A DNA stretch of 20,362 nt from positions 1 through 20,362 of the IMG/VR virus record IMGVR_UViG_3300047359_000133; one strand, 5' to 3'. This document shows, one piece after another, positions 12,566 to 20,362 of the stretch. Position 1 is the first letter of the stretch. Each line of letters opens with the position of its first letter. The stretch is from a virus. The translations under genes and the position numbers were made by a program. Under the pieces are notes generated by a model, which was given only the letters and a program-made list of their open reading frames with translations, had not been told where the DNA came from and ran no database searches.

Positions 12566-12823
12566 ATGGAAATCAAATTTAACAGTCAAAGAGAAGTCGA
12601 GTTGTTCTACATTGGGATGCTCATGGGCAATTATTTAGACGTTGATTCGGAATGGCAGACAATCGACTCGATGGGGTTTGGAGATTTTGAGGGCTTGTGT
12701 CTACAGCTTTGCAAAAAAACACTGAATCTCGAGTTTGGTCATACGGAAGGCCGCGATAAATACTACGCCACGATTGGCATTGTCCATGATGCCGAGCGAG
12801 AAATTAGAGAATGGCTTAAATAA
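12566..12823 (+). CDS. Unknown small early protein 2
   Basis: 85 residues from the ATG at 12566, directly preceded by AAGGGAGAAGGGA; longer in-frame starts would run back into the preceding gene. It is acidic, with VELFYIGMLMGNYLDVDSEW, FGDFEGLCLQLCKKTLNLEF and a C-terminal helix HDAEREIREWLK. Not recognised. It lies 25 bp after the previous stop in the same short operon. Confidence 0.75.
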   Translation: MEIKFNSQREVELFYIGMLMGNYLDVDSEWQTIDSMGFGDFEGLCLQLCKKTLNLEFGHTEGRDKYYATIGIVHDAEREIREWLK

Positions 12824-12824
12824 A

Positions 12825-12980
12825 ATGTTTGGTTACACAATCATCGGTAGAGACGGATGCGAAGCGTACACCTCTGAGCCTGAGTATGAGACATATCAAG
12901 AGGCGTATAAAGCTGGCGATCACGCCCTGTGCGACATGAACGAAGGGTCGCTAGAAGTTTGGGAAGAAGACTATCCGTAG
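12825..12980 (+). CDS. Unknown small acidic protein 3
   Basis: 51 residues, starting at an ATG one base after the previous stop (12821-12823) and so probably coupled to it; it has no ribosome site of its own. The chain (MFGYTIIGRDGCEAY, YETYQEAYKAGDHALCDMNE, GSLEVWEEDYP) is strongly acidic at the C-terminus. Its final 10 nt overlap the end of the endolysin gene on the other strand. Function unknown; acidity and size fit a DNA mimic or inhibitor, which is speculation. Confidence 0.65.
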   Translation: MFGYTIIGRDGCEAYTSEPEYETYQEAYKAGDHALCDMNEGSLEVWEEDYP

Positions 12981-13318
12981 GTCCACATTACAGGTGTGGT
13001 TGCGCGCATATCGACATGGACGAATGAGCGAGCCACGCCTATCCCACCAAATCCCATGTTCAGGGCTTCTTTAACAATCCGCATTCTATCAACGCCATTC
13101 GATACGGCGATGTCACAAGCGATTCCCTGTGTGTGTGTGCCGCCTTTTTCTTTGTTGCGCTCTGCTGTGTGTTCTTTTGAGCGATACCCTGACGTAATGA
13201 CCATTGGCTGACCAACACGCTCACGTAGCTCATCTAGCATATGGATGAACTCAGGCTTCATGTCACTCTCGCCAGTCTCACGACAGCGAAACTCGCTGAT
13301 ATCAAAATGCTTATACAT
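12971..13318 (-). CDS. Endolysin, M15-type peptidase
   Basis: 115 residues from the ATG at 13318, which shares one base with the holin stop. ITSGYRSKEH (41-50), THTQGIACDI (H62, D69) and FVHVDMR (H101, D103) are the metal-binding signature of the M15 D-Ala-D-Ala peptidase/endolysin family, which cuts the peptide cross-links of peptidoglycan at lysis. No signal peptide is seen, so release depends on the holin encoded just upstream. It is a single catalytic domain without a cell-wall binding domain, as usual for Gram-negative phages. A TTG one codon earlier is a possible alternative start. Confidence 0.9.
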   Translation of the reverse strand: MYKHFDISEFRCRETGESDMKPEFIHMLDELRERVGQPMVITSGYRSKEHTAERNKEKGGTHTQGIACDIAVSNGVDRMRIVKEALNMGFGGIGVARSFVHVDMRATTPVMWTYG

Positions 13319-13716
13319 CAATTTTCTCTCGATACACCTTTGGTTTTTTCGTAGCTACGCATTGCGCCCAATCCTAACATACCCATTAGTACCGGCATCA
13401 TTGTCTCAAGGTCAATTAGTGGGATGGTCACTTCAATAGCCAGCAGAGCCAGAACAAAGTTAGTAAACGGTATTACCATAAAGTTGCCGGTCATGCCTAG
13501 AACACAGCACCAACCTACAGCAGGACGCCATCCAGATACAAACAATGACTTATGTGCCGCCTCTACCTTGTTGACCTCAAGCTGTGCCTTTGCGAGTTCC
13601 TGCGCGTGGCGCTCTGCCATCGTGCTTAACTCGTGAGCTATGCGAGCCTTCTGGTCTTTGTCCTCAATAAACTTATCAAGCAAGCCAGCGACTGGTCCTA
13701 TCAATGATTCGATCAT
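13318..13716 (-). CDS. Holin, GTA-type 3-TM family
   Basis: 132 residues. Residues 15 to 55 form a charged amphipathic helix (AERHAQELAKAQLEVNKVEA). Then comes the family signature SGWRPAVGWCCVLGMTG (61-77), further membrane segments at about 78 to 97 and 104 to 118, and the terminal GMLGLGAMRSYEKTKGV (112-128). This G-W-R-P...Y-E-K-x-K-G-V pattern is that of the 3-TM holins used by gene transfer agents and phages. The holin opens the inner membrane so that the endolysin (next gene, 1-nt overlap) can reach the wall. Confidence 0.9.
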   Translation of the reverse strand: MIESLIGPVAGLLDKFIEDKDQKARIAHELSTMAERHAQELAKAQLEVNKVEAAHKSLFVSGWRPAVGWCCVLGMTGNFMVIPFTNFVLALLAIEVTIPLIDLETMMPVLMGMLGLGAMRSYEKTKGVSREN

Positions 13717-13718
13717 AT

Positions 13719-13907
13719 TTACTTAAAGTAATCGGCTAGAAAAACAGCGCCAACAATAAAAGGATACAAAGCAAAGACAGCGTTGCGGTTACTGGCGATG
13801 TCTTTATGTGCGGCATCAATCTTCTCATCGAGGCGGCGTAGGCGTTCTTCACACAACTTCTCATGGTGTGCCAATTTCTCAAGAGCTTTTTCTGCAAGTT
13901 CCATCAT
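13719..13907 (-). CDS. XhlA-like coiled-coil membrane protein, lysis cassette
   Basis: 62 residues from the ATG at 13907 (AGGA five bases upstream; the GTG at 13940 has no ribosome site). An N-terminal coiled coil (AEKALEKLAHHEKLCEERLR, then LDEKIDAAHKDI) is followed by one membrane segment (FALYPFIVGAVFLADYF). This layout equals that of XhlA-type lysis helpers and of some antiholins. Its place directly before the holin supports a role in lysis; the exact role is not determinable. No spanin pair is visible in the window. Confidence 0.65.
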   Translation of the reverse strand: MMELAEKALEKLAHHEKLCEERLRRLDEKIDAAHKDIASNRNAVFALYPFIVGAVFLADYFK

Positions 13908-13944
13908 CCTATTCCTATGTCCGATGACGTATTTTATCACACGG

Positions 13945-14400
13945 TCAAGAAAAGATGAGCATCACAATTCCGCTGATTAGTCCTAGACACAAAAAAATGC
14001 CCACACTAAACATTAGGTTTTCACGCATCTCGATCTGCCGATAAACAGCTTCCTCGCGCTCCTTGGCGACCTGCTTGCGTAACTCCCTAAACTCAGTCAG
14101 CCCTTGCGCCCCATAAGCATAGTTAATCATTTGTATAATTTCGGATTGCTGAGACTCAATTTTTTTGCGGAGGGCGAAGAGGCGCACAGCCTCAGCCTCA
14201 ACTGATTTAGAAAAAACAATGCGTTTAAAAGGGGAAACATTCTTAACTTTCTTATCAGCATACAGCACATCAGATGCCGCGCCGTAAAAGTTAGCCACTT
14301 GGCCCATAACATCGTGTGCTTCACGACCAGCCTCAACCAAGGCTTTTACCATCGCGTAGGCTTTAGTCGCGGTTGCCGCCGCTGTGATTGGATCAAGCAT
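13945..14400 (-). CDS. Phage membrane protein of unknown function
   Basis: 151 residues from the ATG at 14400; an in-frame GTG four codons earlier is the alternative. The N-terminus MLDPITAAATATKAYAMVKA is a small-residue-rich helix, followed by ALVEAGREAHDVMGQVANFY, a basic region around FKRIVFSKSVEAEA, then a long coiled coil (LRKKIESQQSE, LRKQVAKEREEAVYRQIEMR) and a C-terminal membrane anchor SVGIFLCLGLISGIVMLIF. I have seen MDPIT-type proteins like this near lysis or tail genes in marine phages, with no known function. Confidence 0.7.
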   Translation of the reverse strand: MLDPITAAATATKAYAMVKALVEAGREAHDVMGQVANFYGAASDVLYADKKVKNVSPFKRIVFSKSVEAEAVRLFALRKKIESQQSEIIQMINYAYGAQGLTEFRELRKQVAKEREEAVYRQIEMRENLMFSVGIFLCLGLISGIVMLIFS

Positions 14401-14427
14401 AAAAAAGCCCACCGTGTAGATAGGCCT

Positions 14428-14436
14428 ATTTTACCA
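14428..14436 (-). promoter_or_regulatory. Candidate extended -10 promoter of the lysis genes
   Basis: Minus strand TGGTAAAAT: an extended -10 like that at 5303-5311 (TGGTATAAT), without a clear -35. Start near 14421, about 20 nt before the ATG at 14400. Low certainty. Confidence 0.35.
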
Positions 14437-14449
14437 TGTGCGAAAAATA

Positions 14450-14665
14450 TTAGTGTTTAGCGTTATCTTCCTCACTATCCAGTGGAAGCTCTCCTGCAAT
14501 TGGAGGCTCTGCCGCTTCTGGCTGTTGTGCTTTGGCCTGCATGAGCGCAATTTGCGCCTCTAAATCAGCAATACGAATTGCTTGCTGTGCGTTCTGACGT
14601 GCTAACGATTCCATTCGCTGACCCAGTACGAACTGCTCTTCTGTTACTTGTTGTTGCTCTGACAT
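14450..14665 (-). CDS. Small coiled-coil protein
   Basis: 71 residues. Residues 1 to 46 form a coiled coil rich in Q, A and L (VLGQRMESLARQNAQQAI, RIADLEAQIALMQAKAQQ), and the C-terminus is acidic and proline-rich (EAAEPPIAGELPLDSEEDNA). The ribosome site AAGGG is well placed. Similar small coiled-coil proteins occur between tail and lysis genes in several phages; role unknown. Confidence 0.7.
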   Translation of the reverse strand: MSEQQQVTEEQFVLGQRMESLARQNAQQAIRIADLEAQIALMQAKAQQPEAAEPPIAGELPLDSEEDNAKH

Positions 14666-14724
14666 ACGTCACCCTTTCAGTTAGTGGTGACTGTATTGTG
14701 GTGCCAACATAACTGTTTTTCAAG

Positions 14725-16035
14725 TTAGTTACCGCCTGTATGGTTTATATAATATGTGAAAGTCGCAGTAGTCGTATAGGACGTACTCCTCGGGTGTCGC
14801 GCTTCCAGGGTAATAAGACCGGCGGCGTCCATCTCACCGTTGTTCGACATAGTAGCAGTCACCGTTATGGCGGACTCACTTGCGCCGTATGAGTCCGTAT
14901 ACGCAAACGTATGCGATGTTCGATTGCCTGCCACTTTTAGATCTCGGACAACACCGTCAAAGCTAATCTGGAACGTATTTAGCGTACCTAAGTTGTACAA
15001 AAACGACGTGACCTCATGCGTAATTCGGTAGTCCATACCGTCTTCCATATCAGGGCCGAATCCCATCTCCCAATTATTGCGACTCCAATTCAATACAACC
15101 GAATCATTGCCGAAGCCAAAGCCCTGTAGATTTGGTGGTGGCGTTGAGAAAAATATAGCTGTAAAGGAGCTATAAAAGTCGTCTAATTGTATGGCCCCTG
15201 ATGCTGGCACTCCTGAGTTATTAGGTGAGCCAGTTGTATTTGACGGCACATATGAACCGCCGCGATAGTAGTTACCTAAAGATGGTGATCCTAGTCGCGG
15301 GCCAAAGAACTCCCGCAGATCGTTCATGCTAATAGCCCCACTCGAAACGGGGAATGGTATGCGCGTGTATTGAGTCGCTGGATCAGCCGCTGTGGTAATC
15401 GTCTTATTAACTGTACGAGTGCCTACAGTCACCGCGATAGTGGTCTGAGTGCTATAGGAGCTTGATGCGTCTGCCCAAATGAATATTGTGTCGCCGTTGC
15501 TTACGGTTTTGTTGCTTGCGTCTTTGTCGCCGTCAGAGCCAACCCTGCTCTCTGGATTGCCGGTGCCGGAGACACTGCACGTCACGCTCGTGTTAATGCC
15601 CGAGATCGTAAACGACCCAAGAAAATACTCTTGGCTTCTATTAGCATTACTGACCGTATCGAGGTCTGAACTAAAATTATCGGGTGTCGTGTCGGGTGGC
15701 GCAGTAGGGTTATTAATTTCAACGTAAATTAGGCCCGTCGTGTAGCCAGTCTGCACCGCACTGATAACGTCTGTCGTGTCATAGGTCGCACCTGTTTTTA
15801 CAGTTTTAACCGCAGACGATCCGCGAGCAATATAGACCGTGCCGACGTTAGTCCAGTGACTGCTCGCCCAGCCTTGTACTGGAATACTGCCGCTAATCTG
15901 TGAGCCAGAGGAATGCGTGACAGTAAGGGTATCGCCCTCATCTAAATCTATTGGATTGCTAGATGACCCGCCATTTAAGACTTGTATTTCACTAAGCTCA
16001 GAATCGCCACTTATCGTGACGGTATGGTTAGCCAT
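14725..16035 (-). CDS. Tail/adhesin-type structural protein with ISMNDL module
   Basis: 436 residues, beta-rich, few charged or cysteine residues. Residues 1 to 110 and 120 to 215 look like Ig-like or similar beta modules (TVTISGDSELSEIQVLNGGS; TCSVSGTGNPES). Residues 231 to 290 contain the phage tail module SSGAISMNDLREFFGP, then GNYYRGGSYVP and GAIQLDDFYSS. The I-S-x-N-D-L and I-x-L-D-D-F-Y halves repeat one another. The C-terminal 140 residues are a further beta domain. It lies between tail fibre and lysis genes and overlaps the neighbouring start by 1 nt (TAATG). Probably part of the receptor-binding apparatus. Confidence 0.75.
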   Translation of the reverse strand: MANHTVTISGDSELSEIQVLNGGSSSNPIDLDEGDTLTVTHSSGSQISGSIPVQGWASSHWTNVGTVYIARGSSAVKTVKTGATYDTTDVISAVQTGYTTGLIYVEINNPTAPPDTTPDNFSSDLDTVSNANRSQEYFLGSFTISGINTSVTCSVSGTGNPESRVGSDGDKDASNKTVSNGDTIFIWADASSSYSTQTTIAVTVGTRTVNKTITTAADPATQYTRIPFPVSSGAISMNDLREFFGPRLGSPSLGNYYRGGSYVPSNTTGSPNNSGVPASGAIQLDDFYSSFTAIFFSTPPPNLQGFGFGNDSVVLNWSRNNWEMGFGPDMEDGMDYRITHEVTSFLYNLGTLNTFQISFDGVVRDLKVAGNRTSHTFAYTDSYGASESAITVTATMSNNGEMDAAGLITLEARHPRSTSYTTTATFTYYINHTGGN

Positions 16036-16304
16036 TAGTCAGTCCAAACAGCCGCCGCAATGTCTTGAACCATCTGGTCGTGACTGGTCATGTCTGTAGC
16101 CGTAGAAGTTTCTGTACCATCTTCATCCATAGTCACAACGTACCGCGTCAAATGGACAACCTTATCTGTCGTGACTGGAAGCTCTGCGTCATCTGTGTCG
16201 TCGAATGTGTGCTGATAAACAATCATCATAGTTGAATGCTCGTCGGCACTCATTGCTGGGTACACTTCGCAACGCTGAACTGTTCGTGTGTTAGTTATCG
16301 CCAT
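16035..16304 (-). CDS. Small protein paired with the tail fibre
   Basis: 89 residues, overlapping the tail fibre stop by 14 nt and the next gene by 1 nt. The sequence (MAITNTRTVQRCEVYPAMS, MIVYQHTFDDTDDAELPVTT, HLTRYVV, then QDIAAAVWTD) looks like a small beta domain. I recall similar MAIT-N-T-R-T-V-x-R-E-V-Y-P proteins in marine phages next to fibre genes, with no assigned function. Possibly a fibre assembly factor or small tail protein. Confidence 0.75.
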   Translation of the reverse strand: MAITNTRTVQRCEVYPAMSADEHSTMMIVYQHTFDDTDDAELPVTTDKVVHLTRYVVTMDEDGTETSTATDMTSHDQMVQDIAAAVWTD

Positions 16305-19300
16305 TTTCTAAATCCTCTATCCGTTTGTTTAAGTCTTTAACAGTTTCAACCAATAGCCCGATTATGGCTTGGTAATCCACTGCCTTCATTTCATCGCCGT
16401 CGCGAATACTTACCTCTTTGACCACGTCTGGCATGATTTGCTCGACCTCTTGAGCTATTACGCCGCCTGAATGCTCGCCCGTGTTTTTCCAGTCAAATGT
16501 GTAACCAGAAATTTGCTTAACCTTTTCAATGGGGTCGCTAATTTGCTGGATATTTTCTTTCTGGTTGATATCCGAAATACTGGTTGTTGAGTAGGCCGTT
16601 ATATTTCCTTCGCACTCCAAGTCGCCACCACTCGTAACTCGGACGCGATTAATTATATCAATGTAGTCTGTACCACCCTCAACGCAGTCGAGCATAAGCA
16701 CGTTGCCAGCAGTAAGCTGAATTCTATCGGTAAGGAACTTAATATGCGTGTTCGTGTCGTTATTGTGGCGGATGAAGTCATCCACACGTAATTCATGGAT
16801 AAAGCTGATGGCGCTTGGTTGAACGAAGTAGGCTGTTGGATTGGCGGCATCCGTAAATCTGGTGCTTGTAACTTGACCACTACTAGTAATAGCACCACTA
16901 GAGATTGTGCCTGCAAAGGTTGCGCTTTTGTCAGATAAATTCAGTGCAAGAACATCATTTGAGCCGCTGGGAGAATTTGTCTTGCCAAAGAATAGTCCGT
17001 TAGCATTATTGACAATATAAGCGTCTAAATCTGATCCCGCCGTATCAACAAAATACAAGCGGGGGAAATCTCCACTTATCGTTATGTCGCCACTAGAAAT
17101 AGAGCCGCTCACATCTAAAGCATGAGTCGCTCCAGGTGTTGTGGTGTCATTAACTCCATATCCAAGCCGCATTGAGTGGCTTACTGTCATCTTGCCTTCT
17201 GTTGTAAGCGCCATCGCGCCTTGAGCATCTGTTTGGATATTATTGCCCCACCACCAACCACGAGTAGCGGTAGAATTCATCTGGAAGCACATTGCGTATT
17301 CATTTACGAGGCCACCGTAAGAAAAGCCGGTTTTCATGCCTATACCGTATGTAGTGCCACTCCAAACCGAAAACTTAACTCTGTATGCCCCTGAGCCTCC
17401 AATAAAATAGGGGGCATTAACTATCCCACTGCTGGTGATAGCCCCACTCGTGATGGCGCCTCCAAACGATGCATTTTTAGAGGCATCAAGCGTTAATGAC
17501 GCATTCGCTAGGCTTGTGCTTAACCCGTTAGTTCCGAAAACTAGATAGCCGCCTGTCTGATCTGCAAAAATATAATTTGCACTTGGTCTTTTAAAGAATT
17601 GATTACCGCCCGTAGAATTGCCTACAGATAAAGTCGTACCCAAAACGTCTACGTTACCGTTGCCGAACACGCTGAACGTCTTAACGCTCGTTCCCTTGTA
17701 ACCGGCGTTGTATTGGCTGTGAAAATGTATATTGGTTTTGCTTTGGTCGTATTCTGCCCCAATGCCTGCAATATTGTTTGCGCCGTCATGCCAAACGAGA
17801 CTCTTTAGGTAACCCGCGTGTTGTGACCACGACGACATCTGCAAACGCAAGTAATCAACATCGGCAGACGTTATCGACCTTGTTCCTTTAATTAGCCCAC
17901 CGCCGGTAATCGCACCCGAGGTCAGACTGACTGCTGTAATATTGCGACTAGCGTCGACGAGGGTAATGCCGCCTACCTGTATTGGGTTTGTCGCTGAAAC
18001 AAAGTTTGCCGAACCTTGAAAGCGCGCTAGTCCGTAAACCTTGAGATCATAAAAACTTTCTGCCGCACCGCCAGCGCCGATTGCGCCTGCTACAGTTAAA
18101 TTTCCATCACCACCATCACTTGAACTTCCGCTATAAGCATTGATATTTACATCGCCATAGAATGATGCGGCTAAAGGATCTACATAAGTATTCGATCCTC
18201 TGCCGTGCAATTGAAATTTTAAGCCATTACCTTCTTCATAAAAATTAAGATCAAAATCTGGGAAATTACTCGCTGTTGGTACATTTTTGATCGTCCAGAC
18301 ACCAGTTCTTGCAAAAGCATTGTTTACATCCCATCCGCTTGCTTCAAATGCCACTGATGCTGAACTAAATTGCGCGCTTGATGATGTTGCAGTTCCTTGT
18401 TTTGCAAGGGCGACCTGCGTGCCAAACGTTCCAGTGCCGATGTTGATTAGGTTGCGACTAGCGTTAATGACGGTAAGGCCGCCCATTTTTAGCGAGGTGC
18501 CTAGCCATAAATCTTGCCAATACTTATCAGTTCGACCAAGGGCATCTTGGTTTGTTACGGCGGGTGACAGTCCACCGTTAGTAAGTAACTGACCGCCACT
18601 TGGTGTGAGGTATAGCGTATCGCTACCACGAACAAGCTCTAAATGGTTCGCGTAATTAGCATTGCTTATAGTCAGCTTGCCAGAGAACGCGCCTGTGCCT
18701 ATGTTGGTTAGGTTGCGACTAGAGCTAATGACAGTAGTGCCGCCAATTTGAACCCCACCAAACGTCGAAGTGCCTGTGCTAGTGATAGCCCCACTCGAGA
18801 TGGTGCCTGTAATGTCGATACCTGAGCTACTCGTGGCTAGTCTGACTAAGTTGTTGTGATAGAGAGTTACAGCGCCATCAGCGGCACCTAGCATCATGCT
18901 TTCAGTGCCAGCGGCATTTTTAACACTGAAGCCATTGGTTTGAATAAACAAAGTACCAGTGTCGTTATCAAGAAAACCATTATTTCCATTATGAAATAAC
19001 GACATGTCGCTACCAGTGCCGAAGATAGCTTTGCCGTTGTCAGCAAAGGTTAGAGTTTCATTACTAGCTGACCATGTTAGTTTTGCGGTCGTGCCAGTGT
19101 CTTCGTAGAAGCTAATGTCGCCGCCTTCAGCAACAGAAAGGCTTTTGCTGTTATTTGTATATAAATCTATTCCTCGTGTACCTGCGGTAGTGCCTGTAGC
19201 AATTACTACATTATCTGAGCCATCCAAATATAAAACATTGCGATTGCTTGAGCCTGAGTCAGTAAATGCAATAACGCCATCAACAGTAAGCCCATCCATC

Positions 19301-20362
19301 GTGGCTGTGCCAGTAAACACAGAATTTCCAACACTATTAATTTCAAGCCTATCCGCTAGAACGCCATTGATAAGCGTTTGGAAGTGAATAGAGCCGTCTT
19401 CAGCACCATTATCTGTTTGGTCTGCTACGCCATAAATAGTTGCAAACGTATTTGTAGCGCCAACCGTGTCTTCACCTGTAAACGTAATTTGACCAATTAA
19501 GTCACCGTTTGTGCCAGTGCCTGAGTTTCTCCAAAGATTAAGCTGTGGCCCCACTAAGGCATCTGTATCTGTAGAGATAAGCGTAACTTGTGCGCTGTTG
19601 TCCGCAGTTGTAAAAGTACCTGTGCCAGTTACGTCGATGCCTGTTCCCGAGACTTTGAGCTTCTGCTGTCCATTCGCAAGAAAGGCGACCTCGTGGTTAG
19701 CTGGGGAGTACATACCGGTATTTATGTCGCCATTAAACCCATACGACGCTGTAGTTGTAGATCCAAGACCTGTCTCAATACTGCCGTTAAACCTATTCGG
19801 AACAGTGTCAGCGATGTACACGCCCCAAGCTGTTGTTGGTAATGTTCCCGCATAGTTACCATAAAACAGATAGCCATTGGTTATGGTGACATCGCCAGCA
19901 CTATCGTTGTCGAACTGTGCTTCCACACACATAGCGGTTGAGACGGCAGTGCTTGCGCTAGAGGCGTCAACTTCAACCTCGGCATAAACACCAGTCATCT
20001 TATTGACGTTTGAGTCTTGCGCGCCTAAAGATATTACTTTGAAAAAACCGCCATACGCATTACTTATGATAGAGCCAGTGGCGCTACCTAAACTTGAGTA
20101 CCCATAGACAGCATATTGATTGCTCAGAGTTCCAGAGGTTACGTCTCCCCTCGCCTCACTGTAAACGCCGTATAAATGGCTTACTGTACCTGCTGTTTGC
20201 TGTGCTTCTGCAACATTGTGAAGTCCGTAAATGATATCACTGTCACCAGTACACCTGACGTTTATCTGTTGACCATACACCCTATGTTCGTCACTTGTAG
20301 TACCGCCTGTAGCACTGCTATCTACGTCAATAACGAAGCCTTTGTGGGCTCGGTCTGCTCCT
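16291..20362 (-). CDS. Tail fibre/spike with S74 intramolecular chaperone, partial at 5' end
   Basis: 1356 visible residues. The frame is open to the right edge with no start, so the N-terminus is missing; an apparent GTG start at 20280 is internal to this frame. The body is a repetitive beta-structure, with recurrent SSGAITSSG and G-G-(x)-T-V-I-x-x-S-R-N-L-T-N-I-G-T-G modules. The last 97 residues are the S74 chaperone: ISDINQKENIQQI with Ser and Lys five residues apart as in the S74 catalytic dyad. After these come YTFDWK, GGVIAQEVEQIMPDVV, AVDYQAIIGLLVE and a final coiled coil. This domain trimerises the fibre and then cuts itself off. The fibre is the likely host receptor-binding protein. 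Confidence 0.92.
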   Translation of the reverse strand, partial: GADRAHKGFVIDVDSSATGGTTSDEHRVYGQQINVRCTGDSDIIYGLHNVAEAQQTAGTVSHLYGVYSEARGDVTSGTLSNQYAVYGYSSLGSATGSIISNAYGGFFKVISLGAQDSNVNKMTGVYAEVEVDASSASTAVSTAMCVEAQFDNDSAGDVTITNGYLFYGNYAGTLPTTAWGVYIADTVPNRFNGSIETGLGSTTTASYGFNGDINTGMYSPANHEVAFLANGQQKLKVSGTGIDVTGTGTFTTADNSAQVTLISTDTDALVGPQLNLWRNSGTGTNGDLIGQITFTGEDTVGATNTFATIYGVADQTDNGAEDGSIHFQTLINGVLADRLEINSVGNSVFTGTATMDGLTVDGVIAFTDSGSSNRNVLYLDGSDNVVIATGTTAGTRGIDLYTNNSKSLSVAEGGDISFYEDTGTTAKLTWSASNETLTFADNGKAIFGTGSDMSLFHNGNNGFLDNDTGTLFIQTNGFSVKNAAGTESMMLGAADGAVTLYHNNLVRLATSSSGIDITGTISSGAITSTGTSTFGGVQIGGTTVISSSRNLTNIGTGAFSGKLTISNANYANHLELVRGSDTLYLTPSGGQLLTNGGLSPAVTNQDALGRTDKYWQDLWLGTSLKMGGLTVINASRNLINIGTGTFGTQVALAKQGTATSSSAQFSSASVAFEASGWDVNNAFARTGVWTIKNVPTASNFPDFDLNFYEEGNGLKFQLHGRGSNTYVDPLAASFYGDVNINAYSGSSSDGGDGNLTVAGAIGAGGAAESFYDLKVYGLARFQGSANFVSATNPIQVGGITLVDASRNITAVSLTSGAITGGGLIKGTRSITSADVDYLRLQMSSWSQHAGYLKSLVWHDGANNIAGIGAEYDQSKTNIHFHSQYNAGYKGTSVKTFSVFGNGNVDVLGTTLSVGNSTGGNQFFKRPSANYIFADQTGGYLVFGTNGLSTSLANASLTLDASKNASFGGAITSGAITSSGIVNAPYFIGGSGAYRVKFSVWSGTTYGIGMKTGFSYGGLVNEYAMCFQMNSTATRGWWWGNNIQTDAQGAMALTTEGKMTVSHSMRLGYGVNDTTTPGATHALDVSGSISSGDITISGDFPRLYFVDTAGSDLDAYIVNNANGLFFGKTNSPSGSNDVLALNLSDKSATFAGTISSGAITSSGQVTSTRFTDAANPTAYFVQPSAISFIHELRVDDFIRHNNDTNTHIKFLTDRIQLTAGNVLMLDCVEGGTDYIDIINRVRVTSGGDLECEGNITAYSTTSISDINQKENIQQISDPIEKVKQISGYTFDWKNTGEHSGGVIAQEVEQIMPDVVKEVSIRDGDEMKAVDYQAIIGLLVETVKDLNKRIEDLENGDN
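16881..18810 (-). repeat. Imperfect DNA repeats within the tail fibre gene
   Basis: Two repeat families are visible in the plus-strand text. Family A is AGGTTGCGACTAG followed by a degenerate TAATGACGGTA segment, at about 17939, 18447 and 18709. Family B is CTAGTGATAGCCCCACTCG and variants, at about 16885, 17434 and 18780. They encode the S-R-N-L and S-S-G-A-I modules. Their DNA similarity suggests recent duplication or recombination. Confidence 0.6.

Noticed and set aside
12982-12998. CCACA/TGTGG stem as a terminator between convergent genes
   Set aside because: Only 5 bp, inside the endolysin gene, and no T-tract on either side.
19511-19855. Long plus-strand open frames opposite the tail fibre
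   Set aside because: They mirror the repetitive, low-stop codon use of the fibre gene, lack ribosome sites and have no recognisable domains.
20278-20280. GTG as the start of the tail fibre gene
   Set aside because: The same frame continues open to the window edge with fibre-like sequence (KGFVIDVDSSATGG), so the gene is simply cut by the window.
1-20362. CRISPR array, insertion sequence, integrase or attachment site
   Set aside because: No regularly spaced repeats, transposase-like ORF or recombinase motifs were seen in the window; lifestyle (temperate or lytic) cannot be decided from it.

Overview
The window is a stretch of a double-stranded DNA bacteriophage genome (or a prophage/phage-plasmid, but no integrase, partition ATPase or host gene is visible). 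The host is probably a gammaproteobacterium, perhaps marine. This rests on strong Shine-Dalgarno sites, sigma-70-like promoters, a NinB-type recombination protein, a GTA-type holin and a very long chaperone-tipped tail fibre; it is inference, not proof. Genes are very tightly packed, mostly with ATGA, TAATG or 8-20 nt overlaps. Nearly all are on the minus strand, so the text below reads from high to low coordinates. Both ends of the window cut through a gene.

Right part (20362 to 12971, minus): a tail fibre longer than 1356 residues with a C-terminal S74 self-cleaving chaperone, a small companion protein, a 436-residue tail/adhesin protein, a small coiled-coil protein and a membrane protein. 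The lysis cassette follows: an XhlA-like coiled-coil/TM protein, a 3-TM holin and an M15 peptidase endolysin.

Middle switch (12129 to 12285): divergent promoters. A good sigma-70 promoter overlapped by a perfect 7-bp inverted repeat drives the only plus-strand genes, three tiny unknown proteins (12286 to 12980). The leftward promoter is followed at once by a 14-bp palindrome one base away from the Pseudomonas-type parS core.

Leftward early/middle genes (12128 to 5424, minus): two unknowns, a Rad52-like annealing protein, an SSB-like protein with an acidic DDLPF tip and a Cro-like HTH protein. A terminator and a 359-bp intergenic control region with a 22-bp palindrome come next. After that lie a zinc-cluster protein, a replication-protein-like fragment, a conserved unknown, NinB, an HTH-metallophosphoesterase fusion, two small proteins (one a zinc ribbon), HNH nuclease and unknowns. 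The unit ends with a stand-alone sigma-70 region-4-like protein, a small membrane protein and a rho-independent terminator at 5376 to 5398.

Left part (5284 to 1, minus), probable late unit: an extended -10 promoter reads into a small protein, a ParB-like protein, a 69-residue ORF and a Mom-like DNA modification protein. Then come terminase small and large subunits, portal and a minor head protein running off the left edge. The DNA-modification genes are therefore co-transcribed with the packaging genes. Two intergenic regions 1 kb apart carry the same TAAATAA/TTATTTA palindrome upstream of a promoter, suggesting a shared phage regulator.
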